Assembly: GCA_022736595.1 (NCBI GenBank)
Contig: DZDC01000027.1
Location: forward strand, 1-23,987
DNA: 23,987 bases
From: Draconibacterium orientale
GTDB taxonomy: Bacteria > Bacteroidota > Bacteroidia > Bacteroidales > UBA1556
Direction of reading: 5' to 3'
Shown one piece after another: positions 18,389 to 23,987 of this stretch. A program made the translations under genes and the position numbers. Numbering within the stretch: position 1 is the stretch's first letter; every line of letters begins with the position of its first letter. The notes under the pieces are model-generated. The model had not been told where the DNA came from. It searched no databases and was given only the letters and a program-made list of their open reading frames with translations.

Positions 18389-19081
18389 TTAGGCCAAGGA
18401 TTTGGTATCGATTTTTACACCCATACTCATGGTACTTGAAGCGAATACACTCTTCATATAAGTACCTTTAGCGGCTGATGGTTTCAGTTTTAAGACTGAG
18501 CTCAATATTTCATGAGCATTATCTACCAACATATTTGATTCGAATGAAACCTTACCTATGGACGTGTGAATGATACCATATTTATCAACCTTAAAGTCAA
18601 TTTTACCAGCTTTTACTTCGTTTACTGCGTTAGCAATATCCATGGTAACTGTACCGGTTTTAGGATTGGGCATAAGTCCTCGAGGACCTAAGATTCTTCC
18701 TAATGCGCCAACTTTAGGCATCACACTGGGCATGGTAATAACGACATCGACATCAGTCCAACCGCCTTTAATTTTTTGGATATAATCATCTAATCCAACA
18801 TAATCGGCTCCTGCGTTCTTGGCTTCTTCTTCTTTGTCGGGTGTACAAAGTACCAATACTCTTTTGGTTTTTCCTGTTCCGTGGGGAAGTGTCACTGAAC
18901 CGCGCACCATTTGATTGGCTTTACGGGGGTCAACTCCTAAACGGATGTTCAGGTCAACTGAAGCATCAAAAGTGGTTGTAGTAATAGATTTTACTACATC
19001 CATAGCTTCTTTAAGGGTATAGGCTTTGTCACGGTCAACTTTGTCCAAGACACTTTTTCGTTTTTTCGTTAATTTAGCCAT
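18389..19081 (-). CDS. rplA: Large ribosomal subunit protein uL1
   Basis: A 230-residue L1, which forms the mobile L1 stalk of the 50S subunit and helps release deacylated tRNA from the E site. The signature LGPRGLMPNPKTGTV is at 131-145, preceded by the conserved DLNIRLGVDPRKANQMVRGSVTLPHGTGK (about 43-71). The length is normal for bacteria. It follows rplK by 30 nt in the universal L11-L1 pair. In many bacteria L1 represses this mRNA, but no L1-site mimic could be picked out by eye in the short gaps here. The ATG at 19081 has no SD. Confidence 0.98.
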   Translation of the reverse strand: MAKLTKKRKSVLDKVDRDKAYTLKEAMDVVKSITTTTFDASVDLNIRLGVDPRKANQMVRGSVTLPHGTGKTKRVLVLCTPDKEEEAKNAGADYVGLDDYIQKIKGGWTDVDVVITMPSVMPKVGALGRILGPRGLMPNPKTGTVTMDIANAVNEVKAGKIDFKVDKYGIIHTSIGKVSFESNMLVDNAHEILSSVLKLKPSAAKGTYMKSVFASSTMSMGVKIDTKSLA

Positions 19082-19111
19082 TTTACTAATTTAAATTTAA
19101 TCTGATAATAA

Positions 19112-19552
19112 TTATGCAGTGGGGAATTCGCCGGTAACGGTGATACCCATGCTACGGGCTGTACCAGCAACCATTCGCATTGCTGAAGAAATTTCAAATG
19201 CGTTCAAATCGGCCATTTTTGATTCGGCAATTTGGCGTACTTGATCCCAAGTAATAGAAGCAACCTTATTACGGTTAGGTTCTGGAGAACCTTTCTTTAC
19301 TTTAGTCAATTCCATCAACTGGATTGCAACTGGTGGAGCTTTAACAATAAATTCGAATGATTTATCGGCAAAAACAGTAATAATAACAGGCAACACCTTA
19401 CCAGGTTGGTCTTGTGTACGCGCATTAAACTGTTTGCAAAACTCCATAATGTTCACTCCCTTAGAACCGAGTGCTGGTCCTACAGGTGGTGAAGGATTAG
19501 CGGCACCTCCTTTGATCTGCAATTTAATTAATCCACTAATTTCCTTTGCCAT
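19112..19552 (-). CDS. rplK: Large ribosomal subunit protein uL11
   Basis: A 146-residue L11, part of the GTPase-associated centre on 23S rRNA and target of thiopeptide antibiotics. The N-terminal segment has LQIKGGAANPSPPVGPALG followed by GVNIMEFCKQFNART, the family's proline-rich signature, and the C-terminal RNA-binding domain ends in RMVAGTARSMGITV. It lies 56 nt after nusG; that gap holds a terminator-like hairpin (19578-19602), so rplK may be partly uncoupled from secE-nusG. No convincing promoter was found in the gap. No SD precedes the ATG. Confidence 0.98.
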   Translation of the reverse strand: MAKEISGLIKLQIKGGAANPSPPVGPALGSKGVNIMEFCKQFNARTQDQPGKVLPVIITVFADKSFEFIVKAPPVAIQLMELTKVKKGSPEPNRNKVASITWDQVRQIAESKMADLNAFEISSAMRMVAGTARSMGITVTGEFPTA

Positions 19553-19577
19553 TTTTAATAAATGTTAAGTAATGATT

Positions 19578-19602
19578 AAAAAATATTCCTGATTTTCAGA
19601 AA
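19578..19602 (-). terminator. Attenuator-like hairpin between nusG and rplK
   Basis: On the minus strand TTTCTGA (19596-19602) pairs with TCAGGAA (19586-19592), including one G-U, over a 3-nt loop. It is followed by TA and then six T. The stem is weak, so partial termination is more likely than full. Confidence 0.45.
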
Positions 19603-19608
19603 TACGGT

Positions 19609-20157
19609 TTATTCCTTTTCAACTTGCATAAAACCTAACTCCAATGGGGTTTTACGACCAAAGATTTTAACCATAACCTTCAATTTGCGTTTCTCTTCGT
19701 TTATTTCTTCAATAATACCAGAAAAACTATTGAAAGGTCCGTCAATCACTTTGACAGTTTCACCAACCATAAAAGGAATGGTAACGAATTCACCAAGTTC
19801 GGCTAATTCGTCAACTTTTCCTAGGAGTCGATTAACTTCAGAGGGGCGAAGTGGAAGCGGATCGCCACCTTTTTCAGAGCCAAGAAAACCAATAACATTA
19901 GGAATGTTTTTGATCATGTGAGGTATTTCACCAACCAAAGCAGCTTCAATAATGACATAACCCGGCAAGTAATTACGTTCTTTACTCACTTTTTTACCGT
20001 TACGTATTTGAAATACTTTCTCGGTAGGAATAAGAATGTTGGAAACAAAGTTTTGATATCCGTTATGATTGATTTCACTAACGAGATATTCCTTTACTTT
20101 TGCTTCTTTACCACTTACAGCCCGGATAACATACCATTTTTTGTCGATATTACTCAT
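19609..20157 (-). CDS. nusG: Transcription termination/antitermination protein NusG
   Basis: A 182-residue NusG. The NGN domain (about 6-115) binds RNA polymerase, opens with KWYVIRAVSGKEAKVKEYL and holds LPGYVII (64-70). The KOW domain (about 131-182) contains GETVKVIDGPFNSFSGIIEEIN and binds Rho or ribosomal protein S10, depending on context. The ATG at 20157 is 53 nt after secE in the standard secE-nusG order. In the absence of Shine-Dalgarno use, transcription-translation coupling through NusG in this phylum is of interest, but nothing in the sequence is unusual. NusG paralogues for capsule loci exist in this phylum; the secE and rplK neighbours show this is the housekeeping copy. Confidence 0.98.
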   Translation of the reverse strand: MSNIDKKWYVIRAVSGKEAKVKEYLVSEINHNGYQNFVSNILIPTEKVFQIRNGKKVSKERNYLPGYVIIEAALVGEIPHMIKNIPNVIGFLGSEKGGDPLPLRPSEVNRLLGKVDELAELGEFVTIPFMVGETVKVIDGPFNSFSGIIEEINEEKRKLKVMVKIFGRKTPLELGFMQVEKE

Positions 20158-20210
20158 AATTGGTTTAGCCTCACTTTAAGCCACAGATTGAAAAAGAGAT
20201 AAATATAAAA

Positions 20211-20402
20211 TTAAAACAAGCGGTAAAACAGCTCAAGGCCATTTCTAAATGCTAGGTCCATCAAGAAAACCACAAGGGCTATAATAAGGGAAGCAATGGA
20301 CACTACGATGGCACTGTTTTGTAACTCAGCCCATGTGGGCCAAGATACCTTGTTTACCAACTCGTCATAACTCTCTTTGAAATAATTAACAACTTTTGCC
20401 AT
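20211..20402 (-). CDS. secE: Preprotein translocase subunit SecE
   Basis: A 63-residue short-form SecE with one membrane helix (about residues 31-50). It is preceded by the amphipathic helix and family motif NKVSWPTWAEL (17-27). SecE clamps the two halves of SecY in the inner-membrane translocon. It lies 18 nt after tRNA-Trp and before nusG, the arrangement seen in very many bacteria. The ATG at 20402 has no SD. The single-helix form, unlike the three-helix form of E. coli, is usual outside Gammaproteobacteria. Confidence 0.95.
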   Translation of the reverse strand: MAKVVNYFKESYDELVNKVSWPTWAELQNSAIVVSIASLIIALVVFLMDLAFRNGLELFYRLF

Positions 20403-20420
20403 TTTAATTTCTTTACTAAG

Positions 20421-20494
20421 CAGGGGCGGTAGGACTCGAACCCACGACTCCTGGTTTTGGAGACCAGAGCTCTACCAAGCTGAGCTACACCCCT
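20421..20494 (-). tRNA. tRNA-Trp (anticodon CCA)
   Basis: A full cloverleaf can be drawn. The acceptor stem is AGGGGTG/CGCCCCT with one G-U, the D-arm contains AGCTCAGCTTGGTAGAGCT, the anticodon stem is CTGGT/ACCAG with loop CTCCAAA, and the T-arm has GGGTTCGAGTC. The discriminator base is G, as expected for tRNA-Trp. The 3' CCA is not encoded. It lies between tuf and secE, a widely conserved position. Confidence 0.97.
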
Positions 20495-20516
20495 TTAAAA
20501 AAAGTATCTTAGCTTT

Positions 20517-20548
20517 AAAAAGGTACCTTCTCAATGAGAAGGCACCTT
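20517..20548 (-). terminator. Intrinsic terminator of tuf
   Basis: A 13-bp stem between 20536-20548 and 20520-20532 closes a 3-nt loop. Its one non-Watson-Crick position is a G-U pair in minus-strand RNA but an A-C mismatch in plus-strand RNA, which supports minus-strand function. A run of five T follows. It lies 34 bp after the tuf stop and 22 bp before tRNA-Trp, so tRNA-Trp-secE-nusG needs read-through or a promoter within this gap; only a poor TACTTTTT is visible. Confidence 0.85.
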
Positions 20549-20581
20549 CAAGCTAATTTAACTTAAATAATTTATTTTGTA

Positions 20582-21769
20582 TTAGTCAACAATTTCGGTA
20601 ACCTGACCGGCACCTACTGTTCTACCACCCTCACGGATAGCGAAACGAAGACCTTTACTCATTGCGATTTCACTGTGAAGATTTACAATTACTGAAAGGT
20701 TATCACCTGGCATTACCATTTCAACTCCTTCAGGAAGCAATATTTCTCCAGTTACGTCTGTTGTTCTAAAATAGAATTGAGGACGATATTTGTTATGAAA
20801 TGGAGTGTGACGTCCACCTTCTTCTTTTTTCAAGATATAAACTTCAGCTTTGAAGTTTGCATGAGGTTTTACAGAACCTATTTTAGCGATAACCATACCA
20901 CGACGGATTTGGTTTTTGTCAATACCACGTAATAAAAGACCTACGTTATCACCAGCTTCTCCACGATCGAGAATTTTGCGGAACATTTCAACACCAGTAA
21001 CAACTGATTTAAGTTTCTCGGCACCCATACCAATGATGTCAACGCCATCAGAGCTATTGATAACACCAGTTTCGATACGGCCAGTAGCAACAGTACCACG
21101 ACCAGTAATTGAGAACACATCTTCCACAGGCATCAAGAAATCTTTATCGATATCACGAGGTGGGATTAAAATCCAATTATCAACGGCATCCATCAATTCA
21201 TAGATTTTATCCATCCATTTAGGTTCTTTATTCAATCCACCTAGGGCAGAACCTAAAATTACAGGAGTATTTGTACCATCGAATTCGTAGAAATCAAGAA
21301 GTTCGCGAACTTCGATTTCAACCAATTCTAAAAGCTCTTCATCATCAACCATGTCCACTTTGTTCATGAACACAACGATACGAGGTACACCAACCTGACG
21401 TGCAAGAAGAATGTGCTCGCGAGTTTGTGGCATAGGACCATCAGTAGCCGCTACAACAAGGATCGCACCGTCCATTTGGGCAGCACCAGTTACCATGTTC
21501 TTAACGTAGTCAGCGTGACCAGGGCAGTCAACGTGAGCGTAGTGACGAATTGCGGTAGAATATTCTACGTGTGCAGTATTAATAGTAATACCTCTTTCTC
21601 TTTCTTCTGGCGCGTTATCAATTTGATCAAATGATTTTACTTCAGAAAGACCTTTAGCAGCCAAACACATGGTGATTGCAGCGGTTAAGGTAGTTTTACC
21701 GTGGTCAACGTGACCAATGGTACCAATGTTTAAGTGCGGTTTGGACCGGTCGTAATGTTCTTTAGCCAT
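20582..21769 (-). CDS. tuf: Elongation factor Tu
   Basis: A 395-residue EF-Tu, which delivers aminoacyl-tRNA to the ribosome with GTP hydrolysis. The GTPase motifs are GHVDHGKT (19-26), GIT with Thr62 in switch I, DCPGH (81-85) with the catalytic histidine 85, and NKVD (136-139). Domains II and III are complete and end in GRTVGAGQVTEIVD. It follows four tRNA genes (Thr, Tyr, Gly, Thr), the order of the E. coli thrU-tyrU-glyT-thrT-tufB operon. No separate promoter is visible in the 51 nt between tRNA-Thr(GGU) and tuf, so the mRNA is probably processed from the tRNA transcript. The ATG at 21769 has no SD, which is notable for one of the most highly expressed genes in a cell. Confidence 0.99.
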   Translation of the reverse strand: MAKEHYDRSKPHLNIGTIGHVDHGKTTLTAAITMCLAAKGLSEVKSFDQIDNAPEERERGITINTAHVEYSTAIRHYAHVDCPGHADYVKNMVTGAAQMDGAILVVAATDGPMPQTREHILLARQVGVPRIVVFMNKVDMVDDEELLELVEIEVRELLDFYEFDGTNTPVILGSALGGLNKEPKWMDKIYELMDAVDNWILIPPRDIDKDFLMPVEDVFSITGRGTVATGRIETGVINSSDGVDIIGMGAEKLKSVVTGVEMFRKILDRGEAGDNVGLLLRGIDKNQIRRGMVIAKIGSVKPHANFKAEVYILKKEEGGRHTPFHNKYRPQFYFRTTDVTGEILLPEGVEMVMPGDNLSVIVNLHSEIAMSKGLRFAIREGGRTVGAGQVTEIVD

Positions 21770-21820
21770 TTTGAATATATTTAAGTTAAATTATAAAAGA
21801 TTAGTTTTGATTCCAACTCG

Positions 21821-21892
<72 letters not shown>

Positions 21893-21901
21893 AAAAAAAA
21901 G

Positions 21902-21974
21902 AGCGGGAGACGGGGCTCGAACCCGCCACCTATAGCTTGGAAGGCTATCGCTCTACCAAATGAGCTACTCCCGC
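21902..21974 (-). tRNA. tRNA-Gly (anticodon TCC)
   Basis: The acceptor stem is GCGGGAG/CTCCCGC. The anticodon stem ATAGC/GCTAT carries loop CTTCCAA, giving anticodon TCC, and the T-arm has GCGGGTTCGAGCCC. The discriminator is T, typical for glycine. Only 9 bp separate it from tRNA-Thr(GGT). Confidence 0.97.
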
Positions 21975-22007
21975 TTTTAAATGCGCTATCAATTTTACTT
22001 GATATTG

Positions 22008-22089
22008 TGGGGGGAGGAGGATTCGAACCTCCGAAGTCTAAGACAACAGATTTACAGTCTGCCCCGGTTGGCCACTTCGGTATCCCCCC
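22008..22089 (-). tRNA. tRNA-Tyr (anticodon GTA)
   Basis: A class II tRNA of 82 nt with a long variable arm. The acceptor stem is GGGGGGA/TCCCCCC, the anticodon stem GCAGA/TCTGT carries loop CTGTAAA giving anticodon GTA, and the discriminator is A. CCA is not encoded. Confidence 0.97.
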
Positions 22090-22104
22090 ATATTATTTTT
22101 CTTG

Positions 22105-22178
22105 AGCCGATGGACGGATTCGAACCGCCGACCAGCTGATTACAAATCAGCTGCTCTGGCCAGCTGAGCTACATCGGC
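22105..22178 (-). tRNA. tRNA-Thr (anticodon TGT)
   Basis: The acceptor stem is GCCGATG/CATCGGC. The anticodon stem GCTGA/TCAGC carries loop TTTGTAA, giving anticodon TGT, and the T-arm has GCGGTTCGAATCCG. It is the first gene of the tRNA-tuf transcript, about 55 nt after the predicted start site. Confidence 0.96.
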
Positions 22179-22212
22179 TTAATCAAGTTTTGCAAGTCTT
22201 TAAAGAACAAAA

Positions 22213-22235
22213 GCAGACCCTCTAAAAAGGTCTGC
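22213..22235 (-). promoter_or_regulatory. Hairpin at the 5' end of the tRNA-tuf transcript
   Basis: GCAGACC (22213-22219) and GGTCTGC (22229-22235) form a perfect 7-bp stem over a 9-nt loop. One arm overlaps the last base of the -7 element and the predicted transcription start. The stem is followed on the minus strand by TTTTGTTCTTT. If transcription begins within the first arm, only about 5 bp form in RNA. It could cap the transcript or act as an early terminator. Confidence 0.5.
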
Positions 22236-22265
22236 AAATGTAGTAAAGATTATTTAACTACCAAA
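22235..22265 (-). promoter_or_regulatory. Bacteroidota-type promoter of the tRNA-tuf operon
   Basis: On the minus strand TTTG (22262-22265) is followed after 19 nt by TACATTTG (22235-22242), a perfect match to TTTG-N19-21-TAnnTTTG. It lies between the hpf terminator and tRNA-Thr(TGT), where a strong stable-RNA promoter is expected. Confidence 0.8.
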
Positions 22266-22285
22266 CATTATCTAATCTTTTTCAT

Positions 22286-22318
22286 AAAAAATATCAATGC
22301 ACACCATAAAGCATTGAT
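22286..22318 (-). terminator. Intrinsic terminator of rpsU-xerC-hpf
   Basis: On the minus strand ATCAATGC (22311-22318) pairs perfectly with GCATTGAT (22293-22300) over a 10-nt loop and is followed by six T (plus-strand A at 22286-22291). It starts 16 bp after the hpf stop. Confidence 0.85.
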
Positions 22319-22333
22319 TTAATTTAATTTACA

Positions 22334-22630
22334 TTAAATAATTTGCTTTTCTTTATGCTTAATAAGTTTCTTCCTTAGGGCTTCCACGGCTAAATCTGTA
22401 GCCTCCTCAAAGCTCTTTGACTGCTTTTTCACGTATAAGTCACCGCCAGGCACTTCGAGTTTTATCTCTGTAACCTTGTTTTCTTTTGTGGAATCATTAT
22501 CCAATCTTAGTACTACCTCACTTTTGGTGATTCGGTCAAAATAGCTAGTCAATTTACTAACCTTTTGCTCGATAAAATCATCTAGTTTCTGATCTGTTTT
22601 GAAATGTAATGAACTAATGTTAACTTTCAT
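22334..22630 (-). CDS. hpf: Ribosome hibernation promoting factor, short form (HPF/RaiA family)
   Basis: A 98-residue protein of the HPF/YfiA (S30AE) family, without the C-terminal dimerisation domain of long HPFs. Family traits are the N-terminal MKVNISSLHFKTDQKLDDFIEQKVSKL, the central strand pair SEVVLRLDND and VTEIKLEVPGGDLYVKKQSKSFEEATDLAVEALRKKL, and a basic C-terminus. HPF binds the 30S decoding region and inactivates ribosomes in starvation. It lies 18 nt after xerC and is the last gene of the rpsU-xerC-hpf unit. Unlike every other gene here it has a full-strength Shine-Dalgarno, AAGGAGGT (22635-22642), 4 nt before the ATG. That makes the start certain and suggests special translational control. 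Confidence 0.95.
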   Translation of the reverse strand: MKVNISSLHFKTDQKLDDFIEQKVSKLTSYFDRITKSEVVLRLDNDSTKENKVTEIKLEVPGGDLYVKKQSKSFEEATDLAVEALRKKLIKHKEKQII

Positions 22631-22634
22631 ATTT

Positions 22635-22642
22635 ACCTCCTT
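22635..22642 (-). promoter_or_regulatory. Perfect Shine-Dalgarno of hpf
   Basis: AAGGAGGT on the minus strand is complementary over 8 nt to the conserved anti-SD (ACCTCCTT) of 16S rRNA. It is spaced 4 nt from the hpf ATG and lies wholly in the 18-nt xerC-hpf gap. No other start in the window has more than a partial match. Confidence 0.9.
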
Positions 22643-22648
22643 AAAATT

Positions 22649-23536
22649 TTAAGCTTTTGGATGGGCTTGTTTGTAAACGGTTTTGAGTTTTTCTATGGTG
22701 TTATGAGTATATACTTGCGTCGCGGCTAAGCTTGAATGTCCAAGCATTTCTTTGATTGCATTTAGGTCTGCACCTTTATTAAGTAAATGAGTTGCAAAGC
22801 TATGACGCAATACATGTGGACTCTTTTTGCCTAGTGTTGTGACGAGGCCAAGATAGTAATTTATGTACTGATAGACAAGCCTTGAATTCATTTTTTTACC
22901 ATTTTTGGTTAGAAAATAATAATCATCATTTTTGTAAATACCTAAATCATTGATTTTACATTGATTATACTCGCCGCATGCTATAATTAATTGATGAGTC
23001 ATCGGAATGATTCGCTCTTTATTCCGTTTCCCTAGCACTTTTAATGTGGATGATTCTATATTAATACTTGAATTTCTTAAATTTACCAATTCTGAAACAC
23101 GCATTCCTGTGGCATAAAACATTTCAAAGATGATCTTTTGCAGTTTGCCTTCGTAAGTATTAGGAAATTCAATCTGCGAAAAGAGCTTTTCTAAAGCTAT
23201 TTCTTCAACAAATATGGGTAGCTTCTTTTCGGTTTTGAGCATCTGAAGCTTCGATACTGGGTTTTGAGATATGATATGATGCTGCAAAAGGTACTTGTAG
23301 TAAGCCCGTAATGTGGATATTTTTCGGTTTATACTTGTTTTACTATACTTTTGATTGGTGAGAAAAACCACCCATGATCGGATATCCTTATATTCACAAA
23401 ACGCTATTTCCTTATCTGTATTTTGACCAATAAACACACCAAATCCATCTAAATCATCACTATACGCTTTTACCGTATGCAATGAATATCGCTTCTCGAA
23501 TTGAATATAGTTAAGGAATTGTTGGGCACTGGACAT
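22649..23536 (-). CDS. xerC: Tyrosine recombinase XerC/XerD type
   Basis: A 295-residue tyrosine recombinase of Xer length. The N-terminal SAM-like core-binding domain is about residues 1-85; the catalytic domain follows. All catalytic residues are present: Arg146 (in TGMRVSEL), Lys170 (in LGKRNKER), His241 and Arg244 (in HVLRHSF), His267 (in LGHSS) and the nucleophile Tyr276 (in TQVYTH). Xer proteins resolve chromosome dimers at dif near the terminus. The frame also allows a GTG start at 23560 (eight extra residues), but the ATG at 23536 fits the family better. Neither has an SD. The stable position between rpsU and hpf, and the lack of phage genes or att repeats, argue for a housekeeping Xer rather than an integrase. 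The choice of XerC over XerD is tentative. Confidence 0.88.
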   Translation of the reverse strand: MSSAQQFLNYIQFEKRYSLHTVKAYSDDLDGFGVFIGQNTDKEIAFCEYKDIRSWVVFLTNQKYSKTSINRKISTLRAYYKYLLQHHIISQNPVSKLQMLKTEKKLPIFVEEIALEKLFSQIEFPNTYEGKLQKIIFEMFYATGMRVSELVNLRNSSINIESSTLKVLGKRNKERIIPMTHQLIIACGEYNQCKINDLGIYKNDDYYFLTKNGKKMNSRLVYQYINYYLGLVTTLGKKSPHVLRHSFATHLLNKGADLNAIKEMLGHSSLAATQVYTHNTIEKLKTVYKQAHPKA

Positions 23537-23574
23537 AAAAAAAGCTTTTTCTAAAACCACGACCCGAAAGTAGT

Positions 23575-23591
23575 GCTTTTTATGAAAAAGC
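23575..23591 (-). repeat. Small hairpin in the rpsU-xerC gap
   Basis: GCTTTTT (23575-23581) and AAAAAGC (23585-23591) form a 7-bp stem with a 3-nt loop. The same AAAAAGC/GCTTTTT words recur as a 12-bp palindrome at 23539-23550, directly before the xerC ATG, so alternative pairings are possible. There is no T-tract after the hairpin, so it is not an obvious terminator. Confidence 0.45.
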
Positions 23592-23619
23592 TCTCGCTAA
23601 TTACGTAAAATCTTACCTA

Positions 23620-23814
23620 TTAGTTTTCTGCTTGTTGACGAAGACCTTGAACATAAACTGCTTTAATCTTTTGCTCGCGAAGCTTCACTGATTTTTTAGT
23701 AAAGTTTTTACGGGCACGCAATTCTTTTACAACTCCAGTTTTTTCAAACTTACGCTTCAATTTCTTGAGTGCTCTGTCGATGTTCTCACCTTCTTTAACA
23801 GGTACGATAATCAT
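23620..23814 (-). CDS. rpsU: Small ribosomal subunit protein bS21
   Basis: A 64-residue bS21 with the family core VKEGENIDRALKKLKRKFEKTGVVKELRARKNF (about residues 6-38) and a basic C-terminal helix. In Bacteroidota ribosomes bS21, with bS18 and bS6, has been reported to hold the 3' end of 16S rRNA and hide the anti-SD; a tyrosine at position 54 is recalled as important, and Tyr54 is present here. The frame is open to 23865, but homology starts at MIIVPVKEG, so I chose the ATG at 23814. A partial SD, AAAGGA (23825-23830), lies 10 nt upstream, consistent with the autogenous control by bS21-free ribosomes proposed for Flavobacterium. It is the first gene of rpsU-xerC-hpf. Confidence 0.95.
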   Translation of the reverse strand: MIIVPVKEGENIDRALKKLKRKFEKTGVVKELRARKNFTKKSVKLREQKIKAVYVQGLRQQAEN

Positions 23815-23824
23815 AATAATACGA

Positions 23825-23830
23825 TCCTTT
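23825..23830 (-). promoter_or_regulatory. Partial Shine-Dalgarno of rpsU
   Basis: AAAGGA on the minus strand, 10 nt before the ATG, matches five to six bases of the SD consensus. Along with hpf it is the only SD-like site at a start in this window. Confidence 0.55.
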
Positions 23831-23865
23831 CTTTTAATGAATAAATATAAACTTACTAATCCCAT

Positions 23866-23880
23866 GACAGTTAAACTGTC
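23866..23880. repeat. Palindrome in the rpsU leader
   Basis: GACAGTT-A-AACTGTC is a perfect 15-bp inverted repeat with a one-base centre, about 52 bp before the rpsU ATG and downstream of the predicted start site. In RNA it would form GACAG/CUGUC with a 5-nt loop; as DNA it could be an operator. Confidence 0.6.
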
Positions 23881-23894
23881 TTATTTTGGGGCTG

Positions 23895-23902
23895 CAAATG
23901 TA
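23895..23902 (-). promoter_or_regulatory. -7 element of the rpsU promoter
   Basis: TACATTTG on the minus strand matches TAnnTTTG and, with the following CAG, is identical to the -7 region of the tRNA-tuf promoter. The -33 position is poor. It is overlapped by a 16-bp palindrome at 23896-23911 (AAATGTAATTACATTT). The predicted leader is about 75-80 nt. Confidence 0.6.
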
Positions 23903-23987
23903 ATTACATTTTCAATTCAATGTTAAGTTTCTAAATTAAATTGAATAAAAATTTCTTAGTACATGACAAAAAGTTACAATAGATTTA

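Noticed and set aside
9038..20548. GGTACC in both the rpoC and tuf terminators as a shared repeat element
   Set aside because: The match is only about ten bases and falls in the stem of each hairpin; the flanks differ, so it is likely chance.
22649..23560. Tyrosine recombinase as a sign of an integrated phage or genomic island
   Set aside because: It has Xer length and all Xer motifs, sits inside an operon-like string between rpsU and hpf, and no other phage or mobile gene is present. Although tRNA genes are near, no direct repeat of a tRNA 3' end was found by eye.

Overview
The window is a chromosomal housekeeping segment from a member of the Bacteroidota. Three things support this. It encodes PorU, the type IX secretion sortase confined to that phylum. 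Its best promoter-like sites follow the Bacteroidota pattern TTTG-N19-21-TAnnTTTG (perfect copies upstream of rimM and of the tRNA-tuf cluster). Almost all start codons lack a Shine-Dalgarno (SD) sequence. The DNA is AT-rich. I cannot name a genus from the sequence alone.

Layout. Positions 1-4004 (+): porU. 4055-5276 (-): rimM followed by a trmN6-like tRNA methyltransferase. 5391-6479 (-): gcvT with its own terminator. 6733-8592 (+): a membrane-bound nucleotide-sugar 4,6-dehydratase of the WbpM/PglF/CapD type. From 8596 to the right end everything is on the minus strand. Read in the direction of transcription it is rpsU - xerC - hpf | tRNA-Thr(UGU) - Tyr - Gly - Thr(GGU) - tuf | tRNA-Trp - secE - nusG - rplK - rplA - rplJ - rplL - rpoB - rpoC | DUF3467 gene. 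Intrinsic terminators can be seen after hpf, tuf, rpoC and gcvT. Attenuator-like hairpins lie in the nusG-rplK and rplL-rpoB gaps. No gene-free stretch exceeds 300 bases.

How the genes work together. The minus-strand block encodes transcription (RNA polymerase beta and beta', NusG), translation (EF-Tu, L11, L1, L10, L7/L12, S21, five tRNAs), ribosome hibernation (HPF) and the SecE translocon subunit. The most interesting signal is in the rpsU-xerC-hpf unit. bS21 is the protein reported to help hide the anti-SD of Bacteroidota ribosomes. In this otherwise SD-poor window hpf carries a full 8-nt SD and rpsU a partial one. This suggests, as inference, that HPF synthesis is tied to the fraction of ribosomes lacking bS21. 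Other points worth a look are a TTG start for rpoB, palindromes at the rpsU promoter and leader, a hairpin at the predicted 5' end of the tRNA-tuf transcript, and porU without porV beside it. I saw no mobile element, CRISPR array, phage region or clearly new multi-gene system.
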